DNA of 64,000 nt from Ophiocordyceps camponoti-saundersi (nom. inval.) (Eukaryota > Ascomycota > Sordariomycetes > Hypocreales > Ophiocordycipitaceae): NCBI GenBank assembly GCA_003339415.1, contig PDHQ01000002.1:312159-376158 (forward strand). The letters are read 5' to 3'. The notes under the pieces are model-generated. The model saw only the letters and a program-made list of their open reading frames with translations, ran no database searches and was not told where the DNA came from. The first letter of the stretch is position 1. Every line of letters starts with the position of its first letter. This document shows positions 44,297 to 57,100 of the stretch, one piece after another. A program made the position numbers and the translations under genes.

Positions 44297-45658
44297 ATAT
44301 CTTCACCGGTGATGGCGCGGCAAGGTTGGTAGGCAGTTCCTAAGCTGTGTAGCCGGTGGGATGGTAGGCCAGGTAGGCTGGGCTTAGTAATACATGCAGC
44401 GACGATGCAATCGATAACTTCCTAGCTACATGGGAACCTTCGTGCGCCGAACCGAGCTGTGTGAACATTGGAGAAGCCTCTGGCAGAGCCTGGGTTAGAG
44501 GCATAGCAGAGCATAAGGCTGGGAACAGTGGCTTTATCACAGCAATACGTGTACTATAACTACTGGGCAGGCACCTATCACCACCACTGCTGACATACAT
44601 CGTAGATCGGCACAGTAACAGTTGTTCGCAGCCAGGCTTGGCGCAACGCACCGTTGCACCGTTGCACCGTTGCATGAGTTATTTCCGTGTGTATCGATAA
44701 TACTCGGGGACCTCATATTGACAATGAGCGCCATATGTCTAACGCCTCACAGCCGGTGAAGAGAAAGTCACGAGCAAGTATGACAAACTGAATGCGATTC
44801 GCCGAGATGAAGTTGATCGACCTGGTGAGCTTGTGTGTAGATAGGCAGACGTAGGTTAGGTAGGTAGGTAGGTAGGTAGGAAAGGGGCAAGGAGTAACAG
44901 ATAAAGAGAACGAGACGGACGGATGTCTGGATCCCACCGGCCTCCCGTCTCTAATCCACTTTCCTTCCCACTGCCTCGGTAACAAAGCTCGTCAATGATT
45001 TCCACAAACGTCATTAGACAATAACTTTCTTCTTCTTCCTGTCTCTTACTCTTACATAAATTGAGTCCTCCTCTCCCCTTCTCTGCTGCATGCGTCGTCG
45101 ACGTCAAGCGCGGCGCTACCGGCTATTCACCTACACACGTATCCGTACCTACGGAGTAAAACCTGGGCGAACAAGGCTCTAGCTCCCCCCCATAGCGGCA
45201 TCTAGCGGCACCTTGGCGGCATCTTAGCGGCAGCTTAGCGGCTCTCCACCTACACCAGGAGTTCAAGGTCTGGGAGGCAAGTATCGACCTAACTACGGAC
45301 GTATCTCGGTGGACGAACTACCGCCTATCTACCCAGCACCTACCTACCTAGGTAGGTGGCTTACCTTACTAGACCTCCCTGTCAGGCCTGCTATACGGCT
45401 ACCTACCTACACTCAGTAAACTCCCAGTACATACCTACACACACCTACAGGCTATCGCCACCGAAATTGTCTTTGTTGTTTATCATGCCTACTGCAGATA
45501 CCATCGCCATGTCTTCTGTTTCCTTCTCCCCCCCCGGTATCGACCCATGCTGCTCGTCACCTCTCCATCCCTGTTCATCGTCCGTTTCATACCAACTTCC
45601 CCTCGTTTGCTTCCTTTCTCCCCCCCTCTCTATCCCCCTCTCTCTCCCCTCTCCAGCC
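44297..45658. other. Intergenic, no gene seen
   Basis: Contains a (CGTTGCAC)3 tandem near 44651-44676, (TAGG)n near 44855-44880, a TAGCGGCA-type repeat cluster at 45191-45245 and the inverted TACCTAGGTA element at 45341-45358. Upstream flank of the acyltransferase gene. Confidence 0.5.
45191..45245. repeat. Cluster of five TAGCGGCA-like units
   Basis: Units ATAGCGGCAT, CTAGCGGCAC, TTGGCGGCAT, TTAGCGGCAG and TTAGCGGCTC are spaced 10-12 bp apart, about 420-470 bp upstream of the acyltransferase start. Could be a slippage product or a factor-binding cluster. Confidence 0.6.
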
Positions 45659-47267
45659 ATGAACCCCGTCTTCGATCCGCTTCCCCCTTTGGCATCCTCG
45701 ACAGCGGCAGCTTCACTCGCCATAGACGCCGTCGTTCACCAGGTACGCGCTGCCTACCACGACGCCTTCGCTCGCGCCGTCGCTGGCGGTCGGGGCCTTC
45801 CGCTGCTGCTCCCTTACAGCCTGCTGGGCACCTTCATCGTGCCTACGCTCTGGCTTGCCATCCCTCATGTGCGATGGCCCGCCTTTTATCACACCAGATG
45901 GCTCGTCGCCGCCTCTTGCGTCGCTTTCAACGTCCACGTCGCTTGGAACTCGTCTAGCAACAACATCGCCATGTCCTACGTCATCGGCCTCCTCGCTGCC
46001 TGGGGTATTCTGTCCACCCTGCATCTTCTCGTCTGGTCTCGGCCGCAGTTTGACGCAGCCCGCGCCGTCAAATCATCCGTCTACAACAGCCCTGTTGATG
46101 TCAAGAACCCCAAAGGCTCCAACAAGGATGCCTTTCACTGGCAGCCTTTCCCTGCCGACGCCCCTTTCCTCGACCGCCTCGGCTGGGCAGCAGACCTGGT
46201 CTTGAGTTTCCGAGGCATCGGTAAGTCTTTTTCCTATACTCGATGGCGGCTGCTAACTAATACTCGCTTCAGGCTGGAACTGGTCCATAACGTCGGTTCC
46301 GCGACCCCGAAAGCCTTGTAATGTCCGCCTAAACGATCCCGTCGACTTCGAGTCCATGTCGCGGACATCCAGGTGCGGCTCCGAGCGCTGTCTGACTGAG
46401 GGCGAGTTTGTGTGGAAACGCATCTCAACCTTCGCTCTCATGTATCTCATCCTCGACTTTTGTTGCATCTGCGTCACCCGCGATCCCTATTTTCTACTTG
46501 GTCCCGACTACGCACATGAGCTGCCGCCTTACCTGCGTGCCGTCCCCGCCTCTTTGGTTCTCGCCTTTAGAGAATTCCTCGTCGTCACAAGCGTCCTATG
46601 CGCCGTCTGCGGCATCTTTACCCTCGCCGACCTCGTTCAGTACTGGCTCCTCAAAACTTGGTGTCCCAGCCGCTCCGCTCTGTGGCTCCATCCCACCACC
46701 TTTGGCGGCTTCTCCTCTGTTCTCGACCGCGGTCTCAGTGGCTTCTGGGGAGGGTTCTGGCATCAGACATTTCGCGCTCAATTTCTCGCCCCGATCACTT
46801 GGGCTATTGAAAGGGGTTACGTCAAGAGCGGAAGTCAAACGGCAATCAACTTGGGAACCCTCGTCTCCTTTCTCCAGTCTGGCATTTTCCACTCCTTTGG
46901 GAGCTTCTGCACCATCCCCGAAACCAAATTTTGGCGCCCCATCGCCTTCTTCCTCCTGCAAGCCGTTGGCATGTGCCTCCAGGATATATTGCGATCTCAG
47001 ATCCGGCAATTTGTACCAAAACCCCATGTCGCGGTGGCTCGCACGGCCAATTTTCTCTTCACTCTCGGCTGGCTGTATTGCACCGCCATTTTCTTCGTGG
47101 ACGACGTCACCACTGCGGGTTTCGCCTTCGCGGAGATAATACCGGCCTCTCCCCTTCGTTGGCTGGGCTTCGGACGCGCATCCGGTGACTGGGTACGCTG
47201 GGACCGTGACAGCTTCCCAAAGTGGTATCAAGGACAGCATTGGTGGGAGTACGGGCTCGCCTGGTAG
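45659..47267 (+). CDS. Wax-synthase-type membrane-bound O-acyltransferase
   Basis: Integral membrane acyltransferase of the fungal wax synthase-like (MBOAT) group, which includes acetyltransferases of secondary metabolism. Exons 45659-46220 and 46273-47267, a 52-nt intron with GCTAAC branch site; 518 aa. The join gives LSFRGIGWNWSITSVPR, the conserved RGxGWNW motif. Later: SGFWGGFWHQTFRAQF (the FWxxxWHQ motif) and SGIFHSFGSF with the probable catalytic His. About eight hydrophobic helices are visible (for example TFALMYLILDFCCICV; PIAFFLLQAVGMCL). The acyl acceptor cannot be told, and no biosynthetic cluster genes are adjacent. Convergent with TERT, 135 bp between stops. Confidence 0.82.
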
Positions 47268-47402
47268 AATTGCAATCTCGTGTCGTCTCGGTGCGCCATG
47301 CTATGGGCGTTTGGTCTTGAGGAGACGAGGCAGCTTAGGCCTGAGGCCTGACGCTGACGCTAACACGCACAGGACTCAGATCGATTTCCTTTGTTGTACA
47401 TA

Positions 47403-50400
47403 TCACGTCTCTCTTTGCTTTTGTCTGTCTATCTTTGGCAGGGAGGCCGTGGATGGAACATGTGTCTGCAGCCACGAGATGACGTCGCTGTATTCGGTCT
47501 GCTTCTTCAACAACACCTCCAAGAAGGCGGAGTGAGCGGCACTTTTTAAAAGAGTCAGTGACTTGGAAACAGGAGGACAGGGAATATCCGGATATTCTCA
47601 CGCGGAAACGTGGCTCCGACAGATATCCAATTGAAACTGCGGATGCCTCAGCCTCCTCAACCCGCTGGACAGGGTTCGAAAGGCGACATCCACCAGCTTG
47701 GATATGGTACCTGGCAATACGTCAGGATCAACGCAGACGGTGGTTACGATCGACAGCATACCGATGACAAGATGCGACTTGGGCCGCTGTCGTCGAGGAA
47801 GACAGCGAACGTAAGCCCACATACGGCAAGAGACGTCGCAGAAGGCGTCCTTCAGTGATTGGAGAACGACACTTTTGGAATTGTGCGACGTGTCGAATAG
47901 CATGGCGTGAGAGCGTCTGGCGAAGGCATCTATGGTACAGGACCAAGAATGATGATTATCAGATGTGCGTTTTATGCGTCAGTAGCCGGGGAAAGGAGGC
48001 GTTTACATACTCAGCATCTTTCTCTGGAAATTGTGACCGGGCGAGCGACCGAAGTCGACTGTGAGCGACTTTGAGATAGCTTCAGGCTGTCAGTATATGC
48101 TGCTCGCGAGAAAGATGGGTAGCTAAATCTAATCAAAACGTACAAACCGTATCACTCCGCTTCGTGTCCTTGGAAATGTCCAGAGACATGTCGTTGATGA
48201 GCAAGCCGCAATACGGAAATCCAGACCCTTCAGACAGGCGAGGAACGACCATGTCGTCGACGGTGGTCTCGAAGTTGACCAGCGTCTTTTCCCGGCTCAC
48301 GCTGACGCCGTAGTCCGGCAGGCCACGGTGCATCGTACGAAGGAACTGGACGGCTTTGGACTGGTCGAGGGTGATGAGGAGAAAATCGTCAATGAGTCTC
48401 ATGAGCAGACAGTCAGGCGCGTCCAAGAAGCCGAGGTGTCGCGTCTCGAGGTCTGCGTAGAAGTAGCTGCAGAGAAAGGAGGAAAGGATGGAGCCCTGAG
48501 GGATGCCTCTCGACTGGCGAAAGACCTTGTTGCCGATCCGAACGAGGTTCTCCTCGACGTGCTCCCTCATGAGCCTTTCAAGGCTTTCCGCGTCGTGGGT
48601 TTTGGCGACGACGTTTTCGACGAAGATTGTGTGCGACGGGCTGTACAGGCCTTCTCCGCCCTCTAGTCTTTGGCGCAATGACCTTTTGTCGTCGGGTGCC
48701 AGGGCGGTGGCGCGCCATCTTCTCATTGGTTTGGCGGAGGCGTTCCGTTGTTGGCTCGCTTGTACCTCTGCGTGCTTCTTGATGGTGTATCGGCTTTGGC
48801 TTAGGATGTTGGACGTTACCTTTGTCATGGCTTTTTGAGGGATGGTGTCGAAGGCGGCGTGGACGTCTACCTTGACGAAGTAGAAGCGTCGATTCCCCTG
48901 GCCGAACGCCTTCTTGAACTGTTTGAGCCGGTCGTATATGTCTCCCACCGACATGAGGCTGGAACCGAGCTTAGATGAGTTTGTATTCTGGTGGTTTCCC
49001 CCCTTTAGCTATGTTCCAGCAAGGAAGATGAGAAACGGAAGAGAAAAAGACACAACCTTTTCAAAGTTCAGAGCACTGTGAACGGGCCTCAGAGCCGAGT
49101 TGATGCTGGGACCCGGGACTTGAGACCGGGCTTGTTGAATCTGCTTCTTCCTCTTGAGGTTCATAATCAACCTGAAAGTGTCCCCCTTGGGCAACAGACG
49201 GATCTGGCCGCATCCTAGACTTCTAGACTGGAGAATGCGAGATGCTTCGCTGAGGTCCACCTCTTCGAACATGTCGCCCTTGAAGCGTGCGATTGCAGGC
49301 TGTGCCAAGAGCCTCCACACGTCATGACGGAAGTAGAAGATTTGATTGTAGTGAGCGTTGCACTCTGTCACGTAAAAGCAGCCTCTGATCAGTGGTATCA
49401 ACAGAGAATCGAAAGCAAAGTAGACGAATTCGTAGAATATCTCTTCTCTTTTCCTCATGTCACTTTGACTGAGCCTTGCTCTTCTTCTTCCGCTGTCGTC
49501 GTCTTCAGCCGGGGGCCCAAGCCATGCGATATCAGCCACCTGATTAGTTTTCCCCCCCTTCTTGTCAGAGCAACATTCGACGACACCAACGCAAGTTCCC
49601 CAAGTGGCTTCCTTTTTTTTTGACTCACCCTGATACCCTGCAAGATTTCGTGCAAGGATATGGACTCGAACCGTCGCAGTTTGACAAAGTGGTCCACCTT
49701 GCGCAGAAAGGCGGCCTTGTTGTGAGACCCTGTGTCTCCGTCGCCCCAGAACTGGTTGGGTATGATCTTGGACATGACCGCTTGGCAGAAGGCTGAAACG
49801 TGAGAGACCGGGGTAGCCGCATCCACGAGTGACGTCTGATTGGAGCGTGACGCTGTTTGATGCTGTCGTTGGTTTGTTGTTATTGTCCCTGTTGTTGTTC
49901 TTGCCGTTGTTGCACGCCGACTTCGGCTGCGTCTTGTGCATCTGATCGGCTTCTCTCGTCTTGTCCTCGACTGTACAAGTTGAGTCGGACAATAATGCCC
50001 CAGTGTTCTGGTGTAAGAGCAACGGGCGTGAAGGATCTGTAGTTGTCGAACGAGATGGCTGGCGACGCCTCTTAGTCTCTTGGGCACCTTGGGCAGTATG
50101 ATCCGATCCGTAACCTTGTCGCGTCGTAGCAATGGCGCCAGTTCCGCTTCCCGCGTTGCATAATCGAAACGGCCCTGGTCCTTGCCGGCAGAATTCGCCT
50201 TCGGAGTGAAGACGTTGCACAAGCCAAACTGCCGCGGAAAGAGATGCATCATCACCTTTCTCGTGTTAAGATCGTTACACGCGTCCATCTCATTCAAGGG
50301 CGAACCGTCTCGGATTGGATGTGAGACATGGGGGCAGTTGTTCAGCACGTCTAATGCTTTGTGAGCAGCCTGTTTGAAGCAGGGTCAAGCGACGCAAGAG

Positions 50401-51375
50401 CATACGGAACGGGCTGAAGCCAGGCCGGACTCGACCGACGGCCGTGAGCAGAGGTCTAGAGTAGAAGACTCGACTCCTCACGAGCGTGATATCGGACGGC
50501 TTGCGCGTTGTGGGCGGCAGAGAGCCGTGAATACTGTTGGGAAGAGGCACCGTCGAGAGCGGAGCACCTGATTGGGAGGGAAGAAGTCAGACACGGTTAC
50601 GACGGATGGGCCGGACCAATCCCTACCACTGAGCTGGAGGTAGGCGTCATGGCATGCTTCGACGGCTTGAAACATGGAGCAGTGCAACACCAGGTCGATC
50701 ATGATTTTCCGGCCCGATTGCCCCAAAAGAGCCAGGAGATGCGGCCAAGGATAGCACTTTAGTGCCGCCGTTTGGGGGTTTGGATGTAGAGGGAATATTC
50801 CATGTATATTGGAGCCGGCAGGATCGCCCTCCTTTTTCGTCCTGCGGAAGCCATCGCACAGGATATGATTGGGTGTTCCCTGGTGTCTCTTGAAAAGGAG
50901 CCACACGACGAAATCGACGATCTGAAGCGCCATCAGCCTCGGGGATGAAGATATAGGACAGAGCCCAGTACCGACTCACGTCGTTTTGTACTTCGCTGGC
51001 GTCGGAGAGCCCGTTCGAAAGGGTCACGTTTGAATCGTCCGCCCGTTGGGAGAAGGACAAGAACTGCTGATGGACGCAATCATCGAGGTCCGATGAACGG
51101 GCATGAGAGCCTATCAAGGTACTATCGAGCACGCGGCCGAGATCTCTCTCGATCTCGCGACAGCAATTTCGGAGGCCCAGCAGGGCAATCTTCTTGCGAC
51201 GAAGCCTGGAGCTGCTCGGCAGCTTGCAGATCAAATGGGCCCTTAGCGACTGGACGGTGGGGAATTGCTGCCGCAGAAGGTCTCGCTGCACGGGCGCGAG
51301 GCGCGACGACGGGGCCACGTATGGTCTGCCATTCGCTTCACGAAGCTTGCGCTTCCGCTTCACACCTCTGCTCAT
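47403..51375 (-). CDS. TERT: Telomerase reverse transcriptase (TERT)
   Basis: Catalytic subunit of telomerase. My nine-exon model: 51375-50980, 50921-50627, 50567-50431, 50369-49629, 49539-49057, 48987-48148, 48086-48011, 47929-47602, 47541-47403; 1144 aa. All joins keep frame. The N-terminal TEN region has SEVQNDIVDFVVWLLFKRH and NHILCDGFRR. The RNA-binding domain has LFPRQFGLCNVFT, KVPKRLRGVASHLVRQLQ and LQILHARCSY; T motif GCFYVTE. RT motifs: FYFVKVDVHAAFDTIP (A), SRGIPQGSILSSFLCSYFY (B), MRLIDDFLLIT (C), GVSVSREKTLVNF (D), FPYCGLLIN (E); all three catalytic Asp are present. The C-terminal extension has LTVDFGRSPGHNFQRKMLN, MLFDTSHNS and SAFLEVLLKKQTEYSDVISW. The intron 50430-50370 has a weak GTCCGG donor and is the least certain join. 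Appears intact. Confidence 0.93.
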
Positions 51376-51382
51376 GGCTCAT
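51338..51382 (-). promoter_or_regulatory. Upstream ORF overlapping the TERT start codon
   Basis: An ATG at 51382 precedes the TERT ATG (51375) by 7 nt in another frame and encodes 14 residues (MSHEQRCEAEAQAS) before a TGA at 51340-51338. If the transcript starts upstream, it would compete for initiation at TERT. Seen directly; effect inferred. Confidence 0.5.
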
Positions 51383-52622
51383 GGCGCAGAGGAGACGCGT
51401 CGTCGGGGGGTGAGACGCGTTGGTTGATGGACACTGCCCGATGAGAGAAGATGTACGTACAGTGTCTGTACTAATCCGATTCGGGGAGTCGTTGATAGGC
51501 CGGCTGTTCAATGACCTAGGTACCTACCCTAGGGCGTTGAAATCACCCGTGCCATGTATAAATAATCACATATACACTGTACGTCGATACATCAGTACCT
51601 ACCTGCTAGCCGCTATTGGTTTTAATTAGTTTTCGTATTCGTATGCACTTGGCATTTACCAGGCTAAGAGTAAATCAGCTAGAACAGGCACCACCTAGCC
51701 CTGAACCTAGAGAGCTTTTGGGATGGCATCCCTTGGCTAGAAACGAAAGCTGGAAACAAACACGTCACTGACAAGTTCGGGTCCGATCATTGCCACACTC
51801 TTTTTTTTTAGAACTAGTTTTTTTCTTGCGAGGGACGATGAAGACGTTGCAAGTCTGCTGCTGCTGCTGTTGAGCAACAGTCTGTCTGTAAGTGGCTCAA
51901 CTATGACCGAGTTACGGAGTATGTATATGTATAGTTGGGATGGATAGTTAACAGGAGATCAACATACATACATATATACATACATACATAGAATGGGCGT
52001 GATGAATTCAGCTTTCAATTTCCGTATGTATATCCGTAGTTGGATGTCTCTAACTCGTAAACTCAACCTGCCAAAACCTGCCACTTACACAAATGTTGCA
52101 TGTTAAAGCATACCTACGGATATACTACGGAGGACATTCATCCATTGCTGCATCTATTAACCGCCATCTTTCAAACTCAAGTCCACTTTCCAGAAGCTCT
52201 CTCTCCTGCCAAGTTTCCCGGTTTGCATCGTCAAGCGCCGTTTGCGTGCTACAGGTGTACCCAGCTCGAGTAACCTATTGGGCACAGAAGACGCGCAACT
52301 CGGGCGAGACTCAGCAGCCGTCGAGTGCTGAAAAGGGCTGCATCAGCCTGCAGCATGAGTGTTATACCTACGCAGCCTGTAGTATGCCATATGTATGTAG
52401 GGGCTGGCGAGGAGAAGCCGGGGGTGGGGACAGGAACATGTTCGGCACTTTGGCAGCAGATTTCAGGTACAATTGTCTGTGAGAAGCTTGACACATACAT
52501 AGACGACGACTGGTTGTGCCAAGCAGGACATGAAGAAACCCCGCAATCTCGGCGCCAATGGGAACTGGACTGGAACACAGGCTTGATTCAACTTGATCCG
52601 GGACCACAGCCACCCGGGGTGG

Positions 52623-52663
<41 letters not shown>

Positions 52664-54127
52664 GAAAGAAGGTGAGGGCAAGGGAGATGAAGAGAGAGAG
52701 TGAGAGAGACGCTCTGCCAGGCTGTTCCTAGTCTTTAGCTGAGCCGGAGCCTGCGCTTCGTACACGCATACTCCGTACGTTGCCTCGCAAAGGGGGAAAA
52801 AGCAAGAACACGTACATAATCCGCACAAAGGAAAGAAAGTGGGAAGCGCGCGCCGGAAAGGGACGAGGAGAAAATTTCGCATCGAACCAGGCCGAAGCCC
52901 CCTGTTTAGGACCCCTTTTCATGCCCAACAATCAACAAGGGAAGCCGTTTTGTATCAGACATTTCCCACTCACGTGTAAAGCAAAGGGCACGAGGCGGGT
53001 AGAAGCAGATGTGAAAGTTTGACACGGACCCGGGGGCGGCGGCGTGGCGTAGCCTTTATTTTTTACTTGCACTTGCTGGGCGGGTGTCGGTGAGATGACA
53101 GTAACGGTTGGGGGAGGGGAGGAGGAGAGAGGCGGGCGGCAGTGCGAGTTAGGACTTTATGGCACGGTAACGGTACCTGACGGGTACCTGATCCCGAGCA
53201 ATCCACACACTGTACCCACGCACCCCGTGCCTGCAAGCAGACTGGCAGGCTGCTTGCAGGCCGTAGATTTCCATGGATGGGGGCGGCGACTCTCACATGG
53301 GGCAGTGTGAACAAAGTTTTCGACACTCCGCTCTCGCTCAAGTCCTTGCCAGGTACCTCGTCGCTCTTTAGTCAGGCCGGTAGAGATACTCGGACATTCG
53401 GCGGCAGCTCCGGCGGCAGAAAGAGAGGAAGAGAGGAAGAGAGAGAGAGGGAGAGACAGATAGACAGAGGAACAGAGGGATAGGTAGAGAGAATCGAAGA
53501 GAGACGGAAAACGAAACAGACAGACGGAGAGAGCGAGAGAAAGAGAAAGAGAGAGAGAGAGAGAGAGACAGGCAGACAGGCAGACAAGAGACAGACAGAG
53601 ACCACGCTGAAAACCAGACGCCGTCTGTCTCCCTGCTGGAAGCCGGGCGGCGCCAGCGAGAGAGGCTCAACAACCTACTAGCCCTACAACTCCGCCCAAT
53701 CCTTCTCCCAACCAACCTACCACCTACTACCCACTGACTACGCATTTCCAGCCACAAACCACCATCCCCTCCCTCCATCGACACAGACACAGACACAGAC
53801 ACACACGCATACAGATATACTACATACTACACACCTTCACATCATACTCACTCACGCACTGCATACCTACCTACGCACACCTTTCCTCATCATCCTCCTA
53901 CTTCCCCTTCTCCTCCTCCTCCTCCTCCTCGCCTTCTTCTGCCTCCTCGCTTCCCTCGCCTCGCCCTCGGCCCCTTCTCCGCCCTCGCCTCGCCTCGCCT
54001 TGCCTCGCCTTCGCCCCGCTCTGTCTCCCCCAATCCCCTGTCGACGCTTCGATGCGCACCGCTGCTGGGGCGCGTCATCGAGTCTCGCCTCGTCAGACCT
54101 GACGGATGCTCGTCGGCTTCGGTAACC
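51376..54127. other. 2.75-kb intergenic region with microsatellites, no gene seen
   Basis: TERT upstream flank, then AT-richer DNA with TACATA units (51960-51990), (GA)n at 52626-52656, GA-rich blocks 53425-53600, (CAGACA)n near 53783-53803 and a CTC-rich tract 53890-54030 leading into the Rho-GEF start. Frames across it are composition artefacts. Confidence 0.6.
51395..51420. promoter_or_regulatory. Two ACGCGT (MCB-type) motifs upstream of TERT
   Basis: GAGACGCGT occurs twice, the ACGCGT cores at 51395-51400 and 51415-51420, 20 bp apart and 20-45 bp upstream of the TERT start. ACGCGT is the MBF site of G1/S genes in fungi. They lie very close to the ATG, so they may sit in the transcript; role inferred. 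Confidence 0.5.
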
Positions 54128-57100
54128 ATGAGTCCGGACCTGGACGGCGCCGCCAGTGTCGGCCTCGACCGCGACTCTCAAATCCTTCTCCATCACGACT
54201 CCGACGAATCCAACCACGACGTATCCGATTCGAGTGCTCGCCATCCTCATCATGTTGCTTCTCCAGACGATTTTTACATGAGCCAGCAGCGGGCCCTCAA
54301 GTTGGAGACAGACGTCCGCCATCTGGCGCCGTCCTCGCCCGCCTACCACTCGTCGCTCATCCCGCTCGCCACCGACGCGAGAAGTCCCGCCGATGGCAGT
54401 CTTCGGGCCGCCGTACGCTCTGTCTCGAACCCGTTGGACGGCAAATCGCCAGGCCCTACCTTGACCAGGGCACCGACTGGTAAGCCCAGCGTCAAGGACC
54501 TCAAGAAGCGTTTCGATCAGAATGGCTCCGCTTCTCCATCTCTGCCCCGAGCGCCTCTGCGGCCTGGAGCTCCGCCGCCCATTCGGACAACCCGTGCTCC
54601 CGCTGCCAACGGCACGCCTAAGCTGCGTGCGGCAAGTTTGCTGGATTCCACGACGCCGCCCGCAAACGACTCGCCCTCGGCTGCGAGAGTGCAACGGCAG
54701 AAATCCACAGCCCTCACCGGCAGCTCGCAGTCGTTCGCGAGCCGCATTGGCAGGCCCCGGAATCCAATCATTGGGAAACCCACAACATCCAAGTCCATGA
54801 CACAGTTACAGCATAGAACCCTGCCAGGTCCGCCGTCTTCCCCACCCGCTGTCACCTCTCGATCGACCGCGCTGTTGTTTGGCGAGATCGGCACGGATCG
54901 CTGTGGTGCATCATCGATTGCGGGCTTTGGCATCCAACACGCTCGGCCGCGGAAGGTGTCTGAATCCAACCTCCCGGCACCGCGCCGCCGATTCTCGGGT
55001 CCCGACTCCGACTCGTCTTCGCCGAGCAGCTGTCATCGCCCGGCCGACGCGTTGCAGAGCGCCGTTCCCGTCCCTCCGGGCGTCCGATCGAGGTTTCACG
55101 CGCGGTCACGCAGCGATGCCTCGGCGCCGCTCACGTGCGTCGGTTTCTCCTGCAAGCCGCTTCCCCGAACGCCATCCACCGCAGGCCTCGGTCATTCGTC
55201 ATCCGCGTCCAGATTACCCGTCTCCGTTCGAATGTTGACCAGCCCCGTCAACTCGACGAGCCCGCCATCCACTCGCTCCAACTCGCCAACGGCCCTCAAA
55301 TGCTCTCTGGCGAACGTGATGATATCGGGCTTAGGTGCCGCCGCCACCCCTTCGACCGCCCACTCGTCCACTCGAGCCAGGACACCGACGCAAGTCCGGA
55401 AGTCGTCTCCCCACGCTCTGATCACACCCGACAGTCTCGCGCGAATTCATTCGGCCGCGCCTCCGCCCAAGTCACTGCCTCTGAGAAGCTCGCGGCCACG
55501 GCTACCCGTGTCGGTGGCCGGTTCGCGAAAGCAAGAGATGGATCCGCAGGGATCCCGCCTGGGGCCTTTCCCTAATGGTCCTTCGCGCACCAACGAGGAG
55601 ACTGTGCGGCGTCGCAAAATATCCATCGGTCCCATCGACTTCGAGCAGAGAAGGGAGCACATCCGGCTGGCGTACAGCAAATCCATCCGCGAGAGCGAGG
55701 CTCTAGAGGCGCGTCAGATTGCGGCGGAGAAGAGACGACGGGACTTGGAGGCTGCTGCCAAGGCGAAATCTCGCGTCGATGCTGATGTGGCCTCTTCTGC
55801 GCTGTCGGAAGTTCCCGATGCCGACAAGGAAAACACCTCGGAACGTCGGGTAAGACAGCCAGCGGAAGAGCCAGCTGAAGAGCAGGAATTCTACGAGGCG
55901 CAACTCAGCGCCGACGCAGCGGCCCAACCCCTCCCGCAAACCCTCGCCGATTCTCTTACTCGCCCACCTCTGGCTGTCTGCACGACGCTCGAGCCGGACG
56001 ACGTGATCGCGACGCCACAAGCGGCAGACGAGGTCGACTCGCCCACATTGGGTGTACCCGGGAGCTTTCCCGTCTTCAGCTCCCCGTCAGAAGCGGGAAA
56101 TTTGCCGTTGTCTGCCTTATCTGGGGCTTCAGACACCACAGAGTTCGATGTCGACCCGCAGACAAATCCTCCAATTCAAGCCCAATCGCCTTTGGACATT
56201 CACATTACGATCGCAAAGCCACCGAGTCCGCATCATGCGACTACGGCTCAAGCTCAAGCGGCGTATCATTACCCTTTTGACGAAGAGTCCGATATCTCAG
56301 AGCAGATACCACAGAATACGCGGACGCTGCAAGATGCGGAACAGCCCGATGAGGCCCAAGATACTACTTTTGAGCCGCAGGCCAATGATACTATCGAGAA
56401 TAAGCCGTTGAGCCTGGAGAAGACGCTCTCCGCACACCAGACACTTGGCGCCGTCGTGAGCATATTACCGGCTACTGAGGAAGAGACCGAGGAAGTCGAC
56501 AGCTCGGCAACGATACCGTTTCCCCGGCTGGAGCTTCTGCAAGACGAGCCCGACGTGTCGGACTGCGAATCCGACCTTGAAATCGCCTCGCGTGGCGACT
56601 GTGACGCTCGACAGGAAGACGACGACGCCACCGACGCCTGCACCGAGGAGACGGACGAGCAAGAAGACACAAGGCTTGGTCAGACCAACTTTGGCCTCGA
56701 CGAGCTGCCTTCTGAACGGGCATCTACATGCACATCGTCGGATGCGGGCGCCGTGGACAACGGCGTGGACTCGCCGCAGAGTCAACCTCAAGACACTGTT
56801 AACCATTCCGGCCTCGTCGTGCCTCCTTCTCGGCCGCAGGATGATAGGCTGAGCCAGCAATCAACATGGACAGACTTCTCGATAGACAGCACGGATGCTT
56901 CCGACACTACGAAGCCTCCCGCGATGCACAGCCGACCCGATTCACCGTCATTTGGTCATGTAACCATCTTTGAGTCGAAGACGCGCGGCCGCGATAGCCG
57001 GACGTCCCTTGCGGACACGCATCACACACCCGGCACGCGCGGCTTGGACGATTCGAAGACGTCGTCGGCACACGCAACCCAGTCGCATCTGCCTGAAGTC

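Noticed and set aside
47670..47690. GGGTTCGAA box resembling a tRNA B-box
   Set aside because: No A-box or cloverleaf nearby, and it lies within a TERT coding exon.
48133..48954. Reverse transcriptase fragment as evidence of a retrotransposon
   Set aside because: The motifs are those of telomerase (T motif, primer grip, TERT C-terminal extension), it is intron-rich, and no integrase, gag or terminal repeats are present.
50370..50405. 36-nt intron with GTATGC donor in TERT
   Set aside because: Too short for a usual intron and it breaks the reading frame on joining.
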